Source of the DNA: Streptomyces sp. TG1A-60
GTDB taxonomy: Bacteria; Actinomycetota; Actinomycetes; Streptomycetales; Streptomycetaceae
Reading direction: 5' to 3'
Length of the DNA stretch: 64,000 nt
NCBI RefSeq assembly: GCF_037201975.1
Contig: NZ_CP147520.1
Span: 4,774,001 to 4,838,000 of the forward strand
Shown: piece after piece, positions 42,278-51,928 of the stretch
How the letters are laid out: every line of letters starts with the position of its first letter
Position numbering within the stretch: position 1 is the first letter of the stretch
Program-made: the position numbers and the translations under genes
Notes under the pieces: generated by a model
The model's input: only the letters and a program-made list of their open reading frames with translations
The model's database searches: none
What the model was told of the DNA's origin: nothing

Positions 42278-43798
42278 TCAACGGCCGGACCGGCCAGGCC
42301 GGCCGTTCCCGTTCCCGGTCCCCAGCCATCCGGCCAGCTTGCCGCCCTGGCCGACGGCTCTGAGGCGGCGTTCCGCGCTGTCGAGGACGGGATCGGTGGC
42401 GACCACGAGGAGTTCGTCGCCGCGGCGCAGCACCGTGGTCGGCATGGGTACGAAGGACGTGCCGTCGCGGACGACGAGGGTGACGGCGGAGCCCGCGGGG
42501 AGCCGCAGCTCGTTGACCTCTACGCCGTGCATGCGGGACTTCTCCGGGATGGCGACGGACAGCAGGTGGCCGCGCAGCCGCTCCAGGGGGGCCGATTCGA
42601 TGCCGAGGTCGGAGGCCTCGTCGCCCGAGCCGCCCAGGCGCAGTGTGCGGGCGACCCACGGCAGGGTCGGTCCCTGGACGAGGGTGTAGACCACGACCAG
42701 CACGAAGACGATGTTGAAGATCCGACGGCTGCCCTCGATCCCGCTCACCATGGGGATCGTCGCGAGGATGATGGGCACGGCGCCGCGCAGCCCGGCCCAC
42801 GACAGCAGCGTCTGCTCCCGCCACGGCACCCGGAACGGCGTCAGCGCGACGATCACGCTCAGCGGCCGGGCCACCATGGTCAGCACCAGCCCGATGACGA
42901 GTGCCGGCCAGATGTCGCCGCCCATCTCGTGCGGCGTGACCAGTAGCCCGAGCAGGACGAACATGCCGATCTGGGCGATCCAGCCGACCCCCTCGGCGAA
43001 GCCGCGCGTGGCCGGCCAGTGCGGCAGCCTGGAGTTGCCGAGGATCACGGAGGCCAGGTAGACGGCGAGGAAGCCGCTGCCGTGGGCCATGGCGCCGGCC
43101 GCGTACGCGGCGACGGCGATGGCCATGACGGCGATCGGGTAGAGGCCGGAGGCGGGCAGTGCCACGTGCCGCAGGCACCAGGAGCCCAGCCAGCCCACCG
43201 CGAGGCCGATGGCGGCGCCGATCGCCAGCTCCAGGGCTATGACGCCCACCAGGACGTACCAGTGCTCGACCGGTCCGGCCGTGGAGAGCGAGATGACGAG
43301 GATGACCACCGGGGCGTCGTTGAAGCCGGACTCGGCTTCCAGGATGCCCGTCAGGCGCGCGGGCAGGGGGATCCTGCGCAGCACGGAGAAGACGGCCGCC
43401 GCGTCCGTGGAGGACACCACCGCGCCGATGATGAGGGCCTGCCGCCACTCCAGTCCGATCAGGTAGTGCGCGCCCGCGGCCGTGATGCCCACGCTCACCG
43501 CGACTCCGACCAGCGCCAGTGAGGCGGCGGCCGGCAGGGCCGGCTTGATCTCCTTCCACTTCGTGCCGAGGCCGCCGTCCGCCAGGATCACGACGAGGGC
43601 CGCGTAGCCGATGACCTGGGTCAGTTCGGCGTTGTCGAAGTGGATGCCGATGCCGTCCTGGCCCATCGCGATGCCGATGCCCAGGTAGGCGAGCAGGCTG
43701 GGGAGCCCGCTGCGCGACGAGATCCGGACCGCGGCGACCGCGACGAGCAGGACGAGCGAGCAGACGAGCAGGAGCTGGTTGAGGTCGTGGACAGTCAG
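42278..43798 (-). CDS. K+/H+ antiporter (CvrA/NhaP2-like) with TrkA_C domain
   Basis: 506 residues from a CTG at 43798, chosen because GAAAGG lies eight bases upstream and the family begins at 'TVHDLNQLLLVCSLVLLVAV'; the nearest ATG (43870) would add 24 residues without homology. Thirteen or so membrane segments follow, with the ion site region 'GAVVSSTDAAAVFSVLRR' and 'ESGFNDAPVVILV'. The C-terminal cytoplasmic part (from about 405) is a TrkA_C/RCK_C ligand-binding domain. These CPA1-type antiporters exchange K+ or Na+ for H+. Divergent from the penicillin acylase gene. Confidence 0.88.
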   Translation of the reverse strand: MTVHDLNQLLLVCSLVLLVAVAAVRISSRSGLPSLLAYLGIGIAMGQDGIGIHFDNAELTQVIGYAALVVILADGGLGTKWKEIKPALPAAASLALVGVAVSVGITAAGAHYLIGLEWRQALIIGAVVSSTDAAAVFSVLRRIPLPARLTGILEAESGFNDAPVVILVISLSTAGPVEHWYVLVGVIALELAIGAAIGLAVGWLGSWCLRHVALPASGLYPIAVMAIAVAAYAAGAMAHGSGFLAVYLASVILGNSRLPHWPATRGFAEGVGWIAQIGMFVLLGLLVTPHEMGGDIWPALVIGLVLTMVARPLSVIVALTPFRVPWREQTLLSWAGLRGAVPIILATIPMVSGIEGSRRIFNIVFVLVVVYTLVQGPTLPWVARTLRLGGSGDEASDLGIESAPLERLRGHLLSVAIPEKSRMHGVEVNELRLPAGSAVTLVVRDGTSFVPMPTTVLRRGDELLVVATDPVLDSAERRLRAVGQGGKLAGWLGTGNGNGRPGRSGR

Positions 43799-44119
43799 AG
43801 GGCCGTACCTTTCTCGCCGAACCGCACGTGGTTCCGAGTGCGGGATGCCGAGCACCGGGTGCGGGCACACGCGCGTATGGGCATGCGAGGCCGATCACGG
43901 AAACCGTGCTGTTCCGGACACTTTCAGTGCAAGTACTTCGTTACCTTACCTAACTCTTGACGATTCCTTGACGCTTCCAAAGAGCATGATCGAACATTCG
44001 TCCGTGCCGGTTCCCGACTCCGCGTCAAGTCGCGCCGGGCCCTGCGCCTATGGTTGCTCCAGCGTTCAGTACAAAGCACAGCCCGACCTGCCGCTCGTGT
44101 TAGGACAGCAAGGACAGCG
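43799..44119. other. Divergent promoter region of antiporter and acylase genes
   Basis: 321 bases, A+T-richer than the surroundings around 43920-44000 with two CTTGACG words (43955 and 43968) that may be -35 elements for the acylase gene. No gene seen. Confidence 0.5.
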
Positions 44120-46918
44120 ATGCCCACCGACACCACCGCCTCCTCCGGCCAGCAGTCCGGCAAGTCCGGCAGGAAGAAGGGGCGCAAAGTCCGCCTCCTC
44201 CTGATCGTCCTGGTCCTGGCCATCATCGGTGGCGCCGGCTACGGGGCGTTCTGGTCCGTCTCCACCGTGCGGGCCTCCTTCCCGCAGACCAAGGGCTCGA
44301 CAACCCTGGACGGTCTGTCCGGGCCGGTCGACGTCAAGCGCGACGGCTACGGCATCCCGCAGATCTACGCCTCCTCCGACGAGGACCTGTTCATGGCGCA
44401 GGGCTACGTCCAGGCGCAGGACCGGTTCTACGAGATGGACGTGCGCCGCCACATGACGGCCGGCCGCCTGTCGGAGATGTTCGGCGAGGGCCAGGTCGAC
44501 AACGACGAGTTCCTGCGCACCCTCGGCTGGCACCGGATCGCCGAGGAGGAGTACAAGTCCGTCCTGTCGGCCGAGACGAAGAAGTATCTCGACGCGTACG
44601 CCAACGGGGTCAACGCCTACCTCGCCGGCAAGGACGGTGAGGAGATCTCCCTGGAGTACGCGGCCCTCGGCTTCGCGAACGACTACAAGCCCGAGGAGTG
44701 GACCCCGGTCGACTCGATCGCCTGGCTGAAGGCGATGGCGTGGGACCTGCGCGGCAACATGCAGGACGAGATCGACCGCGCCCTGATGACCAGCCGCCTC
44801 GGCCCCAAGCAGATCGCCGACCTGTACCCGCGGTACCCGTACGGCCGCAACAAGGCCATCGTGCGGGAGGGCGAGTACGACGAGCTGACCGAGACCTGGA
44901 CGGACGGATCGCAGTCGGCGCCGGGCACCGGCGGCTCCACGCAGGGCACCGCCGGTTCCACGCAGGGCGCCGGCGGCACGGGGACGGGCGTGGGCACCGC
45001 CGCCGGGGCCTCCCCGGATTCCGGGGCACTCCAGGCGCAGCTGGGCGGCCTCTACGAGGTCCTGGAGGACCTGCCCGAGGCCGTCGGCGTGAACGGCAAC
45101 GGCATCGGCTCCAACTCCTGGGTCGTCTCCGGCGGCCACACCATCACCGGAAAGCCGCTGCTGGCGAACGACCCGCACCTGTCGGCCACGCTGCCGTCCG
45201 TGTGGTACCAGATGGGCCTGCACTGCAAGTCGGCCACCGAGAAGTGTCAGTACGACGTCGCCGGCTACACCTTCGCGGGCATGCCCGGCGTGATAATCGG
45301 CCACAACGCGGACATCTCCTGGGGCATGACCAACTCCGGCGTCGACGTCACCGACCTCTACCTGGAGAAGCTCACCGGCGACGGCTACGAGTACGGCCGC
45401 AAGGTGCTGCCCTTCGACACCCGCGAGGAGACCATCGAGGTCGCCGGCGGCACGTCCAAGAAGATCGTCGTCCGCACGACCAACAACGGCCCCCTCCTCT
45501 CCGACCGCAGCAACGAACTCGTCCAGGTCGGCAAGAAGGCGACCGTCGACCAGGACGCCCCCGACCGCGGCGACGGCTACGGCATCGCCCTGCGCTGGAC
45601 CGCGCTCGACCCCGGCACCTCCATGGACGCCGTCTTCGCGATGAACAAGGCCAAGGGCTGGGACGACTTCCGCGAGGCCGCCGCCCTGTTCGACGTCCCC
45701 TCGCAGAACCTGATCTACGCCGACACCGACGGCAACATCGGCTACCAGCTGCCCGGCAAGATCCCCACCCGCGGCGAGGGCGACGGCTCGGTGCCCGTGC
45801 CGGGCTGGGACACCGAGTACCGCTGGACCGGCTACATCGACCAGGACGAACTGCCGTACGAGTACAACCCGGACCGCGGCTACATCGTCACCGCGAACCA
45901 GGCCGTCGTCGACAAGGACTACCCGTACACGCTCACCACGGACTGGGGATACGGCACGCGCGCGCAGCGCATCACCAGCCTCATCGAGTCGAAGATCAAG
46001 GGCGGCGGCAAGGTCTCCACCGACGACATGCGCCAGATGCAGATGGACAACAGCAGTGAGATCGCCAAGCTGCTGGTGCCGCTGCTGCTGAAGATCGACG
46101 TGAACGACCAGCACGTCCGCCAGGCGCAGAAGCTCCTGGAGGGCTGGGACTACACCCAGGACGCCGGCTCGGCCGCGGCCGCGTACTTCAACTCGGTCTG
46201 GCGCAACATCCTCCAGCTCGCCTTCGGTAACAAGCTGCCCAAGGAACTGCGCGTCAAGGGCCAGTGCCTGTCGGTCGAGCCGGTCGACACCACGGGTCCC
46301 GCCGACGAGGACCGACGCGTCCGCGAGTGCGGCAAGCGTGACGCGGACCAGGCGCAGCCGGACGGAGGCGACCGCTGGTTCGAGGTGGTCCGCCGGATCA
46401 TCGACGACGAGGACAACGACTGGTGGTCCGCGCCGGAGACCCGCACCCAGGATGCCGCCGACACCCGTGACGAGCTGTTCAAGCGGGCCATGCGGGACGC
46501 CCGTTGGGAGCTCACCGCCAAGCTCGGCAAGGACGTCGACACCTGGAGTTGGGGCCGGCTGCACCGGCTGTTCCTGAAGAACCAGACCCTCGGCACCGAG
46601 GGCCCCGGTTTCCTCCGGCACATGCTCAACCGCGGCCCCTGGAAGCTCGGCGGCGGCGAGGCCACGGTCAACGCCACCGGCTGGAACGCGGCGGGCGGCT
46701 ACGAGGTCGTCTGGGTGCCCTCGATGCGCATGGTGGTGAACCTCGGGGACCTCGACAAGTCCAAGTGGATCAACCTCAGCGGCGCCTCCGGGCACGCGTA
46801 CAACGCCCACTACACCGACCAGACCGCCAAGTGGGTCAAGGGCGAGCTGCTGACCTGGTCCTTCTCGGAGCGGGCGGTCGAGGGCAGTACCAGCGAGACG
46901 CTGTTGCTGAAACCATGA
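44120..46918 (+). CDS. Penicillin acylase-family hydrolase, membrane-anchored
   Basis: 932 residues from ATG 44120. Basic N-terminus and one membrane segment ('VRLLLIVLVLAIIGGAGYGA') anchor it outside the cell. The alpha-chain region contains 'PVDVKRDGYGIPQIYASSDE'. A Gly/Thr/Ser-rich insertion ('GTGGSTQGTAGSTQGAGGTG') forms part of the linker. Self-cleavage should expose the nucleophile S331 in GIGSNSWVVSGG, the first residue of the beta chain. Members hydrolyse acyl amides: penicillins, homoserine lactones or lipopeptide tails. Substrate unknown. Ends at a strong terminator. Confidence 0.92.
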   Translation: MPTDTTASSGQQSGKSGRKKGRKVRLLLIVLVLAIIGGAGYGAFWSVSTVRASFPQTKGSTTLDGLSGPVDVKRDGYGIPQIYASSDEDLFMAQGYVQAQDRFYEMDVRRHMTAGRLSEMFGEGQVDNDEFLRTLGWHRIAEEEYKSVLSAETKKYLDAYANGVNAYLAGKDGEEISLEYAALGFANDYKPEEWTPVDSIAWLKAMAWDLRGNMQDEIDRALMTSRLGPKQIADLYPRYPYGRNKAIVREGEYDELTETWTDGSQSAPGTGGSTQGTAGSTQGAGGTGTGVGTAAGASPDSGALQAQLGGLYEVLEDLPEAVGVNGNGIGSNSWVVSGGHTITGKPLLANDPHLSATLPSVWYQMGLHCKSATEKCQYDVAGYTFAGMPGVIIGHNADISWGMTNSGVDVTDLYLEKLTGDGYEYGRKVLPFDTREETIEVAGGTSKKIVVRTTNNGPLLSDRSNELVQVGKKATVDQDAPDRGDGYGIALRWTALDPGTSMDAVFAMNKAKGWDDFREAAALFDVPSQNLIYADTDGNIGYQLPGKIPTRGEGDGSVPVPGWDTEYRWTGYIDQDELPYEYNPDRGYIVTANQAVVDKDYPYTLTTDWGYGTRAQRITSLIESKIKGGGKVSTDDMRQMQMDNSSEIAKLLVPLLLKIDVNDQHVRQAQKLLEGWDYTQDAGSAAAAYFNSVWRNILQLAFGNKLPKELRVKGQCLSVEPVDTTGPADEDRRVRECGKRDADQAQPDGGDRWFEVVRRIIDDEDNDWWSAPETRTQDAADTRDELFKRAMRDARWELTAKLGKDVDTWSWGRLHRLFLKNQTLGTEGPGFLRHMLNRGPWKLGGGEATVNATGWNAAGGYEVVWVPSMRMVVNLGDLDKSKWINLSGASGHAYNAHYTDQTAKWVKGELLTWSFSERAVEGSTSETLLLKP

Positions 46919-46950
46919 CCCCCGTCTGAATCGACCCCCGCCTGAGGGGG

Positions 46951-46984
46951 AAAGCGGCCTCCACACACGCGTGGAGGCCGCTTT
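46951..46984. terminator. Bidirectional terminator between acylase and cyclo-ligase genes
   Basis: Perfect 14-bp stem, 46951-46964 with 46971-46984, six-base loop, flanked by AAA/TTT, between convergent genes. Confidence 0.9.
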
Positions 46985-46994
46985 CGCGTCCGGG

Positions 46995-47603
46995 TCACCA
47001 AAACCGTCGTACTCCCGAAGGGGTCACCACCGCGTGCACCGGGCGGTCGTGCGGTTCCTCCGGTACGCGGTCCACGACCTCCGTGTCGTACAGCAGCACC
47101 ACCAGCGCCGGATCGGCGCCCGCGCGCTCCAGGCGGGCCAGGACCCGGTCGTACGAGCCGCCGCCCCTGCCGAGGCGCATCCCGCGCGCGTCGACGGCGA
47201 GGCCCGGCAGCAGAACGACGTCGGCGGTGGTCACGGCCTCCGGGCCGAGTCGGTCGCCGACGGGTTCGAGCAGGGCCATACGGCCGCCGCCGTGCTCCAC
47301 GCGGGCGAGGGAGGCCCCTCCCTCGTAGGCGCCCCAGTCGAGGTCGTTGTCGGGCAGCAGGACCGGGAGCAGGACGCGCGCGCCCCGCGCGCGCAGCGCG
47401 TCAAGGAGCGCGAGCGTGCCGGGCTCGCTCCCCACGGAAACGTACGCCGCGACCGTGCGCGCGTGCGCCAGCTCGGGCAGATCGAGGGCCCGGTCGGCCA
47501 GGGCGGCCGTCGTTCTCCGGACGTCATCCTGCGTCAACCCCTTCCTCACCAGGAGGAACGCTCGACGCAACGTTCGCTTGGCAGACTCCGGTCCAGGTCC
47601 CAT
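46995..47603 (-). CDS. 5-formyltetrahydrofolate cyclo-ligase
   Basis: 202 residues from ATG 47603. Family features: 'ESAKRTLRRAFLLVRKGLTQ' at the start and the catalytic 'VDARGMRLGRGGGSYDRVL' near residue 150. It converts 5-formyl-THF to 5,10-methenyl-THF with ATP. It is divergent from galU, as in other streptomycetes, with 103 bases between the two starts. Confidence 0.92.
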   Translation of the reverse strand: MGPGPESAKRTLRRAFLLVRKGLTQDDVRRTTAALADRALDLPELAHARTVAAYVSVGSEPGTLALLDALRARGARVLLPVLLPDNDLDWGAYEGGASLARVEHGGGRMALLEPVGDRLGPEAVTTADVVLLPGLAVDARGMRLGRGGGSYDRVLARLERAGADPALVVLLYDTEVVDRVPEEPHDRPVHAVVTPSGVRRFW

Positions 47604-47706
47604 CGGTCTCACAGGTCGCTCCAGTAGTATTCGTAATCTGCTCATATGAGAGCGAATTAATCGGAACCACAGATTCCGAACAAAGGCACCGGATATGGTT
47701 CTGCCC

Positions 47707-48609
47707 ATGAGTGAGGCGAACCCCAGGATCACCAAGGCTGTCATCCCCGCGGCGGGTCTAGGGACCCGGTTCCTGCCGGCGACCAAAGCGACCCCCAAGG
47801 AGATGCTGCCGGTCGTGGACAAGCCGGCGATCCAGTACGTGGTCGAAGAGGCCGTCTCGGCAGGGCTCGACGACGTCCTGATGATCACCGGCCGCAACAA
47901 GCGCCCCCTTGAGGACCACTTCGACCGCAACTACGAGCTGGAGTCCGCCCTCCAGAAGAAGGGCGACGCCGGCCGGCTCGCCAAGGTCCAGGAGTCCAGC
48001 GACCTCGCGACCATCCACTACGTCCGCCAGGGCGACCCCAGGGGCCTCGGCCATGCCGTCCTGTGCGCCGCCCCCCATGTGGGCGACGAACCCTTCGCGG
48101 TCCTCCTCGGCGACGACCTGATCGACCCGCGCGACCCCCTCCTGAAGCGCATGATCGAGATCCAGGAGGAGCGCGGCGGCAGTGTCGTCGCGCTCATGGA
48201 GGTGGCTCCCGAACAGGTCCACCTCTACGGCTGCGCGGCCGTGGAGCCCGCCGACGACGCCGACGTGGTGAAGGTCACCAACCTGGTCGAGAAGCCGGAC
48301 CCGGCCGACGCCCCGTCGAACTACGCGGTCATCGGCCGCTACGTCCTCGACCCGGGCGTCTTCGGCATCCTGCGCCGGACGGAGCCGGGCCGCGGCGGCG
48401 AGATCCAGATCACCGACGCCCTCCAGCAGTTCGCCGCGGACGAGAAGGTCGGCGGCCCCGTGCACGGCGTCGTTTTCAAGGGCCGCCGGTATGACACCGG
48501 CGACCGCGGCGACTACCTGCGTGCCATTGTCAGACTCGCGTGCGAACGTGAAGACCTGGGCCCGGACTTCCGGACCTGGCTTCGCAGTTACGTAGCCGAG
48601 GAGATGTAG
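47707..48609 (+). CDS. galU: UTP-glucose-1-phosphate uridylyltransferase
   Basis: 300 residues from ATG 47707. Nucleotide-binding 'PAAGLGTRFLPATKATPKEM' and 'VDKPAIQYVVEEA', with further 'LLGDDLID' and 'EKP' motifs, are intact. It makes UDP-glucose for cell-envelope glycans. It leads a dense six-gene run: moeA/glp starts five bases after its stop. The same galU-moeA-rimJ-glpR neighbourhood is conserved in actinobacteria. Confidence 0.95.
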   Translation: MSEANPRITKAVIPAAGLGTRFLPATKATPKEMLPVVDKPAIQYVVEEAVSAGLDDVLMITGRNKRPLEDHFDRNYELESALQKKGDAGRLAKVQESSDLATIHYVRQGDPRGLGHAVLCAAPHVGDEPFAVLLGDDLIDPRDPLLKRMIEIQEERGGSVVALMEVAPEQVHLYGCAAVEPADDADVVKVTNLVEKPDPADAPSNYAVIGRYVLDPGVFGILRRTEPGRGGEIQITDALQQFAADEKVGGPVHGVVFKGRRYDTGDRGDYLRAIVRLACEREDLGPDFRTWLRSYVAEEM

Positions 48610-48614
48610 TCACG

Positions 48615-49937
48615 TTGAGCACCGCCGCGACCCGTACCACCGGCCGGGACCACCTCTGGTCGGTGACCGAGCATTTGGAGGACATCCTCGCCACCGTCCG
48701 CCCCCTGGAACCCATCGAGCTGCAGCTTCTCGACGCCCAGGGCTGCGTCCTGGTCGAGGACGTCACGGTGCCGGTCTCGCTGCCGCCCTTCGACAACAGC
48801 TCGATGGACGGGTACGCGGTGCGGGTCGCGGACGTCGCGGGCGCGAGCGAGGAGTTCCCGGCCGTGCTCACGGTGATCGGTGACGTCGCCGCGGGCCAGG
48901 CCGAGCAGCCCCGGGTGGGACCCGGCGAGGCCGCCCGCGTCATGACCGGCGCCCCGCTGCCGCCCGGCGCCGAGACGGTCGTCCCGGTGGAATGGACCGA
49001 CGGCGGACTCGGCGAGGGCCCCGTCTCCGGGATGCGCGCCGGCAGCGCGAACCCCGAGGGCGCCACCGGCCAGGTCGCCGTCCACCGCGCCGCCGGGGCC
49101 CGCGCGCACGTGCGCGCGAAGGGCGGCGACGTGAAAGCCGGTGAACGCGCCCTGGCCGCGGGCACGATCCTCGGCCCGCCGCAGCTCGGGCTGCTGGCCG
49201 CCATCGGCCGCGCCTCGGTACACGTGCGTCCGCGCCCGCGCGTGGTCGTGCTCTCCACCGGCAGCGAACTGATCCCGCCGGGCGAGTCGTTGGCCACGGG
49301 CCAGATCTACGACTCCAACAGCTTCGCCCTGACCGCCGCCGCCCGGGACGCGGGCGCGATCGCCTACCGCGTGGGCGCCGTCGCCGACGACGCCGAGACC
49401 CTCCGCTCCACCATCGAGGACCAGCTCGTCCGCGCCGACCTCGTGGTCACCACCGGCGGCGTCAGCGTGGGCGCGTACGACGTCGTCAAGGAGGCCCTGG
49501 AGTCCGTCGGCGACGAGGACGAGGAGGGCGCCGGCATCGACTTCCGTAAGCTCGCCATGCAGCCCGGCAAGCCCCAGGGCTTCGGCACCATCGGCCCCGA
49601 CCACACCCCGCTGCTGGCCCTCCCGGGCAACCCGGTCTCGTCGTACGTCTCCTTCGAGCTGTTCGTCCGGCCCGCCATCCGCACCCTGATGGGCCTGAGT
49701 GACGTCCACCGGCCGACGACCACCGCGACCCTCCGGACGTCCAAGGCGCTGACCTCGCCCGCCGGGCGCCGGCAGTACCTGCGCGGGACGTACGCCGACG
49801 GCGTGGTCACCCCCGTGGGCGGCGCAGGATCGCACCTCGTCGCGGCCCTCGCGCACGCCGACGCGCTGATCGTGATCCCCGAGGAGACCGAGTCGGTCGA
49901 GCCGGGCGCGGAGGTCGAGGTGGTCCTGCTCGGCTGA
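48615..49937 (+). CDS. glp: Molybdopterin molybdotransferase MoeA / gephyrin-like Glp
   Basis: 440 residues from TTG 48615 (GAGGAG 12 bases upstream, inside the galU end). MoeA domains: 'FDNSSMDGYAVRVADVAG' near residue 60, 'VMTGAPLPPGAETVV', and the MoCF domain 'VLSTGSELIPPGE' with 'VVTTGGVSVGAYDVVKEALE'. It inserts molybdate into adenylylated molybdopterin. In Corynebacterium the equivalent protein, Glp, binds FtsZ and the membrane receptor GlpR. A GlpR-type gene lies 2 kb downstream here, so this copy may have that divisome role in place of, or beside, cofactor synthesis. Confidence 0.9.
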   Translation: MSTAATRTTGRDHLWSVTEHLEDILATVRPLEPIELQLLDAQGCVLVEDVTVPVSLPPFDNSSMDGYAVRVADVAGASEEFPAVLTVIGDVAAGQAEQPRVGPGEAARVMTGAPLPPGAETVVPVEWTDGGLGEGPVSGMRAGSANPEGATGQVAVHRAAGARAHVRAKGGDVKAGERALAAGTILGPPQLGLLAAIGRASVHVRPRPRVVVLSTGSELIPPGESLATGQIYDSNSFALTAAARDAGAIAYRVGAVADDAETLRSTIEDQLVRADLVVTTGGVSVGAYDVVKEALESVGDEDEEGAGIDFRKLAMQPGKPQGFGTIGPDHTPLLALPGNPVSSYVSFELFVRPAIRTLMGLSDVHRPTTTATLRTSKALTSPAGRRQYLRGTYADGVVTPVGGAGSHLVAALAHADALIVIPEETESVEPGAEVEVVLLG

Positions 49938-50021
49938 ACCGTCGAGGGTGGCGTACCGTGTCGCGCACAACAGGCCGCGCGCCGCACCGCGACGGGCCCC
50001 GACCGGGAGCGCCACACCACC

Positions 50022-50504
50022 ATGAGTACGCCGCAGGACCGACTGACCCACATCGACGAGGCGGGTGCCGCCCGCATGGTCGACGTCTCCGGGAAGGACG
50101 TGACCGCGCGCACCGCCCGCGCCAGCGGCCGGGTCCTGGTCTCACCCAAGGTGGTCGAACTGCTGCGCGGCGAGGGGGTGCCCAAGGGCGACGCCCTCGC
50201 CACCGCGCGCATCGCCGGGATCATGGGTGCCAAACGCACGCCCGACCTCATCCCGCTCTGCCATCCGCTGTCGGTGTCGGGCGTCAAGCTCGACCTGTCG
50301 GTCGCGGACGACGCCGTCGAGATCCTCGCCACCGTGAAGACCACCGACCGTACGGGTGTCGAGATGGAGGCCCTCACCGCGGTCTCCGTCGCCGCCCTCA
50401 CCGTGGTCGACATGGTGAAGGCGGTCGACAAGGGCGCGGTCATCACGGACGTACGCGTCGAGGAGAAGACGGGCGGCAAGTCGGGCGGCTGGAGCCGGGC
50501 ATGA
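50022..50504 (+). CDS. moaC: Cyclic pyranopterin monophosphate synthase
   Basis: 160 residues from ATG 50022. '[20 protein letters not shown]' at the start and '[19 protein letters not shown]' plus '[20 protein letters not shown]' are diagnostic. It catalyses the second half of the first step of molybdopterin synthesis, making cPMP after MoaA. Its stop overlaps the next start (ATGA). No moaA gene is in the window. Confidence 0.95.
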   Translation: MSTPQDRLTHIDEAGAARMVDVSGKDVTARTARASGRVLVSPKVVELLRGEGVPKGDALATARIAGIMGAKRTPDLIPLCHPLSVSGVKLDLSVADDAVEILATVKTTDRTGVEMEALTAVSVAALTVVDMVKAVDKGAVITDVRVEEKTGGKSGGWSRA

Positions 50505-51031
50505 CAGCACCGGCCGGCGGTTCCCGCACCGCTCCGTACCGCGCCCTGGTCGTGACCGCCTCCAACCGGGCCGCCGCCGGGATCTACGAGGACAAGGGCG
50601 GACCGCTGATCGCCGAGGGACTCAGGGCGTTCGGCTTCGCCGTCGACGGCCCCCAGGTGGTGCCCGACGGCGACCCCGTGGAGGCCGCGCTGCGGGCGGG
50701 CGTCGAAGCCGGGTACGACGTGATCGTGACGACCGGCGGGACGGGCATCTCGCCCACCGACCGCACCCCTGAAGCGACCCGCGCGGTCCTCGATCACGAG
50801 GTGCCGGGCATCCCGGAGGCGATCAGGGCGTACGGCCGGGACAAGGTGCCGACGGCGGCGCTCTCCCGGGGGCGCGCCGGAGTCGCGGGCCGGACCCTGA
50901 TCGTCAATCTGCCGGGTTCCACCGGCGGCGTACGGGACGGTCTGGCCGTACTGGAGCCCCTGCTCATCCACGCCGTCGACCAGATCCGCGGCGGGGACCA
51001 CTCCAGACCCAGCCACGGGGGTGCGAGCTGA
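50501..51031 (+). CDS. mog: Molybdopterin adenylyltransferase (MogA/MoaB)
   Basis: 176 residues from ATG 50501. MoCF-domain protein: '[20 protein letters not shown]', '[20 protein letters not shown]' and '[20 protein letters not shown]'. It adenylylates molybdopterin before MoeA inserts molybdate. Coupled to moaC by ATGA, and its own stop overlaps a possible CTG start of the next gene. Confidence 0.93.
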   Translation: MTAPAGGSRTAPYRALVVTASNRAAAGIYEDKGGPLIAEGLRAFGFAVDGPQVVPDGDPVEAALRAGVEAGYDVIVTTGGTGISPTDRTPEATRAVLDHEVPGIPEAIRAYGRDKVPTAALSRGRAGVAGRTLIVNLPGSTGGVRDGLAVLEPLLIHAVDQIRGGDHSRPSHGGAS

Positions 51032-51051
51032 ACAGCCCATCCTGGCCGGTA

Positions 51052-51717
51052 GTGCTGGTGGACGATGATGTCGTCCTCCGGCCCATAAGGATGCGCGACC
51101 AGCGGGCCTGGCGTGAGGTCAACCGGCGCAACCGGGAGTGGCTGCGGCCCTGGGAGGCGACCATTCCGCCGCCCACGCCGAGCGGGCCCATCACGCACCG
51201 GCCGACGTACCGTCAGATGGTCCGCCATCTGCGGGCGGAGGGGAACGCGGGCCGGATGCTGCCGTTCGTGATCGAGTACCAGGGGCGGCTGGTCGGGCAG
51301 TTGACGGTCGCCGGGATCACGTGGGGTTCGATGTGTTCCGGTCATGTCGGCTACTGGGTCGACGAGTCGGTCGCCGGGCGGGGCGTGATGCCGACGGCGG
51401 TGGCGCTCGTCGTGGACCACTGCTTCCGGACGGTCGGGCTGCACCGTGTCGAGGTCTGCATTCGCCCCGAGAATCGGCCCAGCCGACGGGTCGTGGAGAA
51501 ACTCGGATTCCGTGAGGAAGGGATTCGTCCACGATATCTTCACATCGACGGCGCCTGGCGCGACCATCTCGTCTTCGCGCTCACCGCCGAAGAGGTGCCC
51601 GAGGGACTGCTCGGCCGTTGGCGACGGGAACGGGCGCGGAACGCGAGCGACGCGCGGAGCGCGGGCAACGCACCAAACACCGGTTCCGACGCGGGCAAGC
51701 CAGGACAGGGCCCATAA
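51052..51717 (+). CDS. RimJ/RimL-type GNAT acetyltransferase
   Basis: 221 residues from GTG 51052. A CTG at 51028 would overlap the mog stop (CTGA) and add eight residues that resemble the family ('NSPSWPVV'), so that may be the real start. GNAT signature 'HVGYWVDESVAGRGVMPTAV' and 'RVEVCIRPENRPSRRVVEKL' are present. RimJ acetylates ribosomal protein S5. The conserved position between Glp/Mog and GlpR suggests a fixed, perhaps different, role. The last 30 residues are low-complexity. Confidence 0.88.
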   Translation: MLVDDDVVLRPIRMRDQRAWREVNRRNREWLRPWEATIPPPTPSGPITHRPTYRQMVRHLRAEGNAGRMLPFVIEYQGRLVGQLTVAGITWGSMCSGHVGYWVDESVAGRGVMPTAVALVVDHCFRTVGLHRVEVCIRPENRPSRRVVEKLGFREEGIRPRYLHIDGAWRDHLVFALTAEEVPEGLLGRWRRERARNASDARSAGNAPNTGSDAGKPGQGP

Positions 51718-51928
51718 ATGAAATGCTTGTTCGAATAAAATCCTCGAACGGTGATCGCCCTGTGATCGGGTTGAACGAGTCGAAGCGTTCTCGGCACGTT
51801 AATTTCGCGCTCTCGATGGACCGCTGATCGGATCGGTCACAAAAAAAGCTCGAAATATCAGCCAGATCGTGCGACACACCGGCTCAATTGGCGGATGGCC
51901 TCACGCAAACCCCTCTACCGTGTGAGGC

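Noticed and set aside
44066..46966. 966-codon frame opposite the penicillin acylase gene
   Set aside because: Antisense shadow caused by high third-position GC; the plus-strand gene has all family motifs.
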